This document shows positions 59,741 through 64,000 of a stretch of 64,000 nucleotides of DNA, in pieces (within the stretch, counting starts at the first letter, position 1; each line of letters opens with the position of its first letter). Source of the DNA: Rhizobiales bacterium GAS188 (lineage in GTDB: Bacteria > Pseudomonadota > Alphaproteobacteria > Rhizobiales > Beijerinckiaceae); contig FNSS01000001.1 of the NCBI GenBank assembly GCA_900104855.1, positions 1,488,001-1,552,000 of the forward strand, written 5' to 3'. The notes beneath the pieces are model-generated. The model saw nothing but the letters and a program-made list of their open reading frames with translations. It ran no database searches and was not told the origin of the DNA. The position numbers and the translations under genes are program-made.

Positions 59741-60717
59741 TCGAAGCCTCAGGCCTCACCAAGCTTTTTCCCGCGGCGCGCAGCCTGCGCCAGGCGCTGC
59801 GCGGCGAGTATCGCAACGTGCGCGCCGTGGACGGCATCGATCTGCGGCTGCAACGGGGCGAGAGCGTCGGCCTCGTGGGTGAGTCCGGCAGCGGCAAGAC
59901 CACGGTCGGCCGGCTGCTCCTGAAGCTCACGCCGCCATCGGCCGGCCAGCTCGCCTTCGAAGGCGAATCCCTCGATCATATGGACCGGGCGCGCACCTTG
60001 CGCTTCCGGCAGCAGGCGCAGCTCGTCTTCCAGAACCCGTATGACGCGCTCAATCCGCGCTTCAGCGTCCGCCGCTCGCTCACGGAGCCGCTGCGCAACA
60101 CCAAGGTCGATCGGGCGGAGCACGAGCCGCGAATCGCTGCGGCATTGCGCCTCGTTCAGCTCGACGATGCCGGGCGCTATCTCGACAGCCTGCCGCACCA
60201 ATTGTCGGGCGGCCAGCTGCAACGCGTGGTGCTGGCGCGCGCCCTTGTCGTCAAGCCGGTCTTCCTCGTCGCCGACGAGCCGGTCTCGATGCTCGATGTG
60301 AGCGTCCGGGCCGGGATCTTGAACCTGTTGCGCGATTTGAAGCAGAGGCTCGGTCTCACCGCCTTCTATATTTCCCATGACCTCACGCTCGTCCGCTATG
60401 TCTGCGAGCGCACGCTCGTCATGTATCTCGGCAAGGTGATCGAGGACGGGCCGACCGCCGAGGTCATCCAACGTCCCGCCCATCCCTACACCCAGGCCCT
60501 GATCAAGGCCGTACCGCGTCCGGATGTCGATCAGCCGCGCGACAACTTGCCGATCTCGGGGGCGATCGGGGATGCCGCCAATCCCCTCTCGGGATGCCGC
60601 TTGCGGGACCGCTGCCCGCATGCTTTCGCGCGTTGCGCCGAGGAGGAGCCTGCGCTCGTCGAAGTCTCACCCGGACACCGCGCCGCCTGCCATCTGCATA
60701 CGCAAGGGAGAGCCTGA
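59728..60717 (+). CDS. dppF: Dipeptide-type ABC transporter ATP-binding protein
   Basis: 329 residues; GAGGGAGG precedes ATG 59728 (longer frames upstream are the wrong frame of dppD). Walker A GESGSGKTTVGRLL, Q-loop LVFQNPYDALNPRF, signature LSGGQLQRVVLARAL, Walker B FLVADEPVSMLD, and the Cys-rich C-terminal extension CRLRDRCPHAFARC. Second ATPase of the importer and last of its membrane/ATPase genes before the IclR regulator. Confidence 0.9.
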   Translation: MAAMIEASGLTKLFPAARSLRQALRGEYRNVRAVDGIDLRLQRGESVGLVGESGSGKTTVGRLLLKLTPPSAGQLAFEGESLDHMDRARTLRFRQQAQLVFQNPYDALNPRFSVRRSLTEPLRNTKVDRAEHEPRIAAALRLVQLDDAGRYLDSLPHQLSGGQLQRVVLARALVVKPVFLVADEPVSMLDVSVRAGILNLLRDLKQRLGLTAFYISHDLTLVRYVCERTLVMYLGKVIEDGPTAEVIQRPAHPYTQALIKAVPRPDVDQPRDNLPISGAIGDAANPLSGCRLRDRCPHAFARCAEEEPALVEVSPGHRAACHLHTQGRA

Positions 60718-60741
60718 ACCGGCTCCATTCGAGGAACGCCC

Positions 60742-61524
60742 ATGGACTACACGGTCGCTGCCGTCGATCGCGCCCTCAAGCTGCTCGAGGTCGTCGCCGA
60801 AAACCCCAATATCGGATTGACCGAGCTTGCCCGCCTCACCGGGGCCACCAAGACTCTCGCCTTCCGCATGGCCTCGACGCTCGAGGCGCAGGGCTATCTG
60901 CTCAAGGACCCGACGACGCGCAGCTACACGCTCGGCTACAAGCCGCTCTATCTCAGCGAGCGGATGCAGCACGAATCGCCGCTGCTGCGCGTCGCCCAGC
61001 CTTTTCTCGACGATGTGTCGGCGCGCACGCGCGAGAATGTCAGCCTCCTGGTGCGCGAGGGCCATCACATGGTGTGCATCGCCATCCGCCAGTCGCCGCA
61101 GCCGATCCGCCTTTATGCCGAGCTCGGCCGGCAAGGGCCCTTGCATGTCGGCGGCGGCCCGAAGCTCTTGCTCGCCTACGCGCCCGACGACGTGCAGGCA
61201 GCGGTGATCGAGGCCAAGCTCGACGTCTTCACGCCCGAGACCATTGTCGAGCCCAAGCGGCTGCGTGCTTTGCTCAAGCGCATTCGCGACCAGGGCTACA
61301 ATATCAGCCATGGCGATCTCGATTCCGGCGCCTTCTCGGTGGCAGCGCCCGTGCACGACCATGCCGGACGGGTCATCGCCTCGATCAGCGTAGCGGGCCC
61401 GCAAGCGCGCCTGACCAAGGATCTCGAGAAGCTCTATGTGCGCATGCTGCTCGATGCTGCCGACGAGATCTCGACCCGGCTCGGCTGGCGCGCGCGCCCC
61501 GATCGGCTTGCGATTAGTGCCTGA
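60742..61524 (+). CDS. IclR-family transcriptional regulator
   Basis: 260 residues. N-terminal winged helix (AVDRALKLLEVVAENPNIGL, then LARLTGATKTLAFRMASTLE, residues 5-55). The IclR effector domain follows (PFLDDVSARTRENVSLLVRE, GPLHVGGGPKLLLAY, DQGYNISHGDLDSGAFSVAA). It lies inside the operon between dppF and an M20 peptidase and likely controls this cluster and the divergent M28/Hyu operon. Confidence 0.88.
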   Translation: MDYTVAAVDRALKLLEVVAENPNIGLTELARLTGATKTLAFRMASTLEAQGYLLKDPTTRSYTLGYKPLYLSERMQHESPLLRVAQPFLDDVSARTRENVSLLVREGHHMVCIAIRQSPQPIRLYAELGRQGPLHVGGGPKLLLAYAPDDVQAAVIEAKLDVFTPETIVEPKRLRALLKRIRDQGYNISHGDLDSGAFSVAAPVHDHAGRVIASISVAGPQARLTKDLEKLYVRMLLDAADEISTRLGWRARPDRLAISA

Positions 61525-61546
61525 CAAGAAAAGAATGGAGAGGAAG

Positions 61547-62689
61547 ATGACCGAAGCTCGCGTGAATGCCGAGCCCTTCGAGGGCCACAAGCTGCTCGAG
61601 GAGATCCGTGCCTGGGTCGAGATCGAGAGCCCGACCACCGACGCCGAGGCGGTGAACCGCATGGTCGACAAGGTGCAGGCGGATGCCGGCGCCGCCGGCG
61701 CCCCGACCTGCCGCATACCGGGCCGCGACGGCTTCGGCGACCATCTCATGGTCTCTTCGCCCTGGGGCCGCGACGAGGACGGCATCCTCATCCTCAGCCA
61801 TCTCGACACGGTGCACGAGATCGGCACGCTGGCCGGCCCCCTGCCATTCCGAGTGGAGGACGACATCGCCTATGGGCCGGGCATCTACGACATGAAGGGC
61901 GGGGCCCTGATCGCGCTCGCGGCCTTGCGCCACCTGATCGGCACGGGGCGGCGCAGCAAGCTGCCGATCCGCCATCTCTTCGTCTCGGAGGAAGAAGTCG
62001 GCAGCCCGACCTCGCGCCAGTACATCGAACGCGAGGCGGAGCGGGCCCGCTATGTGCTGGTGACGGAGCCGGCGCGCGAAGGCGGCAAGGTGGTCACGGC
62101 CCGCAAGGGCACGGCGCGCTTCGACATCCGCGTCACCGGCTGCTCGGCCCATTCCGGCTCCCGCCATGAGGATGGCCGCAGCGCCATCAAGGAGCTCGCC
62201 CGCCAGATCCTCGATCTCGAGGCGATGACCGATTATGCCTCGGGCGTCACCGTCAATGTCGGCGTGATCCGGGGCGGCACGCGCGCCAATGTGGTGGCGC
62301 AGCACGCCTCGGCCGAGATCGACATGCGCGTGCCGAACCCGGAGATCGGCGCAAAGGCGATCGCGCGCGTGCTCGCCATCAAGCCCTATGACAAGGATGT
62401 CGTGGTCGAGGTCAGCGGCGGGCTCAACCGGCCGGGCTATGAGAAATCGCCTCGGATCTCCGAGCTCTTCGAGCATGCGCGCGGCCTCGCCTCGGAGATC
62501 GGCTTCGAGCTTCAGGACCTGGCGACAGGCGGCGGCTCGGACGGCAATTTCACCGCCGCGCGCGTGCCGACCCTCGACGGCCTCGGCGTCGACGGCAAGG
62601 GCGGCCATACCCATCACGAGCAGATCTACATTTCCTCGCTCGTGCCGCGCGCCACCTTGATGCTGCGCCTGATGGAGACGCTGGGGTGA
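61547..62689 (+). CDS. M20-family metallopeptidase (glutamate carboxypeptidase-like)
   Basis: 380 residues; GGAGAGGAAG precedes ATG 61547. Two-zinc centre of M20A/CPG2-type enzymes: His85 and Asp87 in LSHLDTVH, Asp115 in YDMKGG, Glu148/Glu149 in FVSEEEVGS, and the final His in GKGGHTHHEQIYI. The dimerisation insert spans about 185-295 (TGCSAHSGSRHEDGRSAI). It probably cleaves a peptide or N-acyl amino acid imported by DppBCDF in the cytoplasm. Confidence 0.88.
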   Translation: MTEARVNAEPFEGHKLLEEIRAWVEIESPTTDAEAVNRMVDKVQADAGAAGAPTCRIPGRDGFGDHLMVSSPWGRDEDGILILSHLDTVHEIGTLAGPLPFRVEDDIAYGPGIYDMKGGALIALAALRHLIGTGRRSKLPIRHLFVSEEEVGSPTSRQYIEREAERARYVLVTEPAREGGKVVTARKGTARFDIRVTGCSAHSGSRHEDGRSAIKELARQILDLEAMTDYASGVTVNVGVIRGGTRANVVAQHASAEIDMRVPNPEIGAKAIARVLAIKPYDKDVVVEVSGGLNRPGYEKSPRISELFEHARGLASEIGFELQDLATGGGSDGNFTAARVPTLDGLGVDGKGGHTHHEQIYISSLVPRATLMLRLMETLG

Positions 62690-62703
62690 GATGGGCGGCG
62701 CGT

Positions 62704-62815
62704 CTCCTTCTCCCGCTCTTGGGCGGGAGAAGGTGCCCGAACGAAGTGAGGGCGGATGAGGGACGCCGGTGAAGCGCTCGACCGTCCCTCATCCGCCTCG
62801 GTTGCGCCCGCCTCA
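62704..62815. repeat. REP-like repeat
   Basis: CTCCTTCTCCCGC...GGCGGGAGAAGG hairpin at the left, GCGGATGAGGGAC (62752) and its complement GTCCCTCATCCGC at the right. Convergent genes end on both sides, so it may terminate both. Confidence 0.8.
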
Positions 62816-63781
62816 CACGATCTGGTTATGGAGCTGCGTCTCGCCGCGCCAGAGCCGGTCGAGATTGTCGATGAGATAATCGAGGATGGTATCCTCGTAG
62901 CGCCGCGTCTCGCCCGCCGTGTGCGGCGTGATCAGGACGTTCGGCAGGTCCCAGAGCGGTGATGCGGCCGCCAGCGGCTCCTCCTCGGTGACGTCGATGC
63001 CGGCGCCTGCGATGCGCCCTTCGGCGAGGGCCCGGATCAGGGCTGGCTCGTCGACGCAGCGGCCTCGCGCCACGTTGATGAGATATGCGGAGGGCTTCAT
63101 CGCGGCGAGCACCGCCGCGTCGATCAGCCCTTCCGTTTCCTTGGTGAGCGGACAGGTGAGCGCCACGAAATCGACGCGCGGCAGCAGCGATTTCAGATCC
63201 GCCATGGCATGCACTTCGTCGGCGGCGCCAGGCCCCGAAGCGATGTCGCGCCTGACGCCGACGACCCGCATGTCGAAGGCCTTGGCGAGCTGCGCCAGGC
63301 GTCCGCCTATGGTGCCGAGCCCGATGATCGCCAGCGTCTTGCCGCCGAGCTCGTCCTCGCGCTGAGTCAGATCGCCGATCATGCCGCGCCAGACATGCTT
63401 CGCCTGATTGTCGCGCGCCTCGGGGATCCGGCGCATCAGGGCCAGCATCAGCGCCATGGCATGCTCGGAGACGGCGCGTGCATTCACGCCTTGCGCATTG
63501 GCGAGGCGCACCCCTCTCGCACGCAGCAGATTTTGCGAGAATTTGTCGACGCCCGAGCTGACCGCCTGGATGAAGCGCAGCTTCGGCGCCTTGTCGAGAA
63601 GCGCGTCGCTCCACATCCCCGAGATGACCAGCACATCGGCCTCCGCCGCCCTGCGCTCGAGCTCGTCGGCCTTACGCACCTCGAAGCTCTTCAGCCCGGT
63701 GCGTCGCGCCGCGAAACGCGCTCCGAACTGATAGGCGACATGGGCAAAGCAGATGGTGAGATCGTCTCGGGAGGGAAGCAT
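62813..63781 (-). CDS. D-2-hydroxyacid dehydrogenase family protein
   Basis: 322 residues starting MLPSRDDLTICFAHVAYQFG; the frame is open 61 codons further upstream but that part is REP-like repeat sequence. NAD motif GLGTIGGRLAQLAKAF (about residue 150), active-site Arg in NVARGRCVDEPALIRAL, Glu in IDVTEEEPLAAASPLWDLPN and His in VLITPHTAGETRRYED. It reduces a 2-oxoacid or oxidises a D-2-hydroxyacid with NAD(P). Substrate unknown; no operon partner visible. Confidence 0.87.
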   Translation of the reverse strand: MLPSRDDLTICFAHVAYQFGARFAARRTGLKSFEVRKADELERRAAEADVLVISGMWSDALLDKAPKLRFIQAVSSGVDKFSQNLLRARGVRLANAQGVNARAVSEHAMALMLALMRRIPEARDNQAKHVWRGMIGDLTQREDELGGKTLAIIGLGTIGGRLAQLAKAFDMRVVGVRRDIASGPGAADEVHAMADLKSLLPRVDFVALTCPLTKETEGLIDAAVLAAMKPSAYLINVARGRCVDEPALIRALAEGRIAGAGIDVTEEEPLAAASPLWDLPNVLITPHTAGETRRYEDTILDYLIDNLDRLWRGETQLHNQIV

Positions 63782-64000
63782 GCCGGCACTTCGCAGGAAC
63801 TTGCCGAGGAGGTCAAGGCAGGGGGCGCTCCTCACCTCTCCCCTTGTGGGAGAGGTCGATCCGAGCCGCCAGGCGAGGATCGGGTGAGGGGGGCAGCTAC
63901 GACCTTTGCGAGTCAGGTTAGGGCAATCATTCCAATCCTCCGAGGCCGGCGCTGCCCCCCTCACCCGGAGCCTTCGCTTCGCTCAGGCTCCGACCTCTCC
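63782..64000. repeat. REP-like repeats up to the window edge
   Basis: Opposed copies: CTCACCTCTCCCC...GGGAGAGGTCGATC (63833-63860 or so) and CCCCCCTCACCCGGAGCC...GGCTCCGACCTCTCC (63955-64000). GGGTGAGGGGGGCAG and CTGCCCCCCTCACCC form a 15-bp inverted repeat around about 60 bp. No gene is recognised in these 219 bp. Confidence 0.75.

Overview
The window is a 64 kb high-GC piece of a bacterial chromosome. Dense operons, strong G/C wobble, many ABC-type solute importers, IolI/IolG-type inositol genes, TauR/Xsc-type sulfonate genes and numerous REP-like intergenic repeats point to an alphaproteobacterium, most likely Hyphomicrobiales. The genus cannot be read from the sequence. No rRNA, tRNA, CRISPR array or transposase was recognised. 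Almost everything is uptake plus catabolism of small organic compounds, arranged as separate regulator-importer-enzyme modules.

Layout. 0-5 kb: CUT2 sugar/inositol importer (permease cut by the window edge, binding protein), divergent RpiR regulator, a Phd/RelE-type toxin-antitoxin pair, IolG-like and IolI-like enzymes. 5-8.5 kb: 5-formyl-THF cyclo-ligase, whose stop and that of iolI both lie in opposed heptanucleotide arrays; a compact palindromic element; an exported flavin amine oxidase paired with a cytochrome c. 8.8-10.4 kb: SPOR-domain membrane protein. 10.6-15.4 kb: a second CUT2 importer with divergent GntR regulator. 15.5-23.2 kb: TetR regulator with a perfect 20-bp palindrome, then a dipeptide-type binding protein, M20 amidohydrolase, BadI/MenB-like hydrolase, acyl-CoA synthetase and class III aminotransferase. 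23.3-26.4 kb: MFS transporter and GMC oxidoreductase. 26.6-29.3 kb: TauABC. 29.7-31.9 kb: ExbB-ExbD-TonB.

33-44 kb is a sulfonate-dissimilation island: citrate synthase, Pta, TauE-type exporter, Xsc, a TauR-type MocR regulator, and SauU-SauS-SauT-like genes for sulfoacetate. Sulfonates would enter by TauABC or SauU and converge on sulfoacetaldehyde. Xsc would make acetyl phosphate and sulfite, Pta acetyl-CoA, TauE would export sulfite, and citrate synthase would consume acetyl-CoA. Direct repeats close to CTGGACYCAA occur beside tauR/sauU and upstream of tauA, suggesting one regulon.

44-46 kb holds DgoA/DgoK (2-keto-3-deoxygalactonate metabolism). 45.9-62.7 kb is a large module: HyuA/HyuB, an MFS carrier, two tandem M28-family proteins lacking the canonical Glu-Glu motif, a dipeptide-type binding protein whose domain order is circularly permuted, DppBCDF, an IclR regulator and an M20 peptidase. 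The last gene is a D-2-hydroxyacid dehydrogenase. The most unusual items are the permuted binding protein, the GHS-type M28 pair and the putative TauR box arrays.
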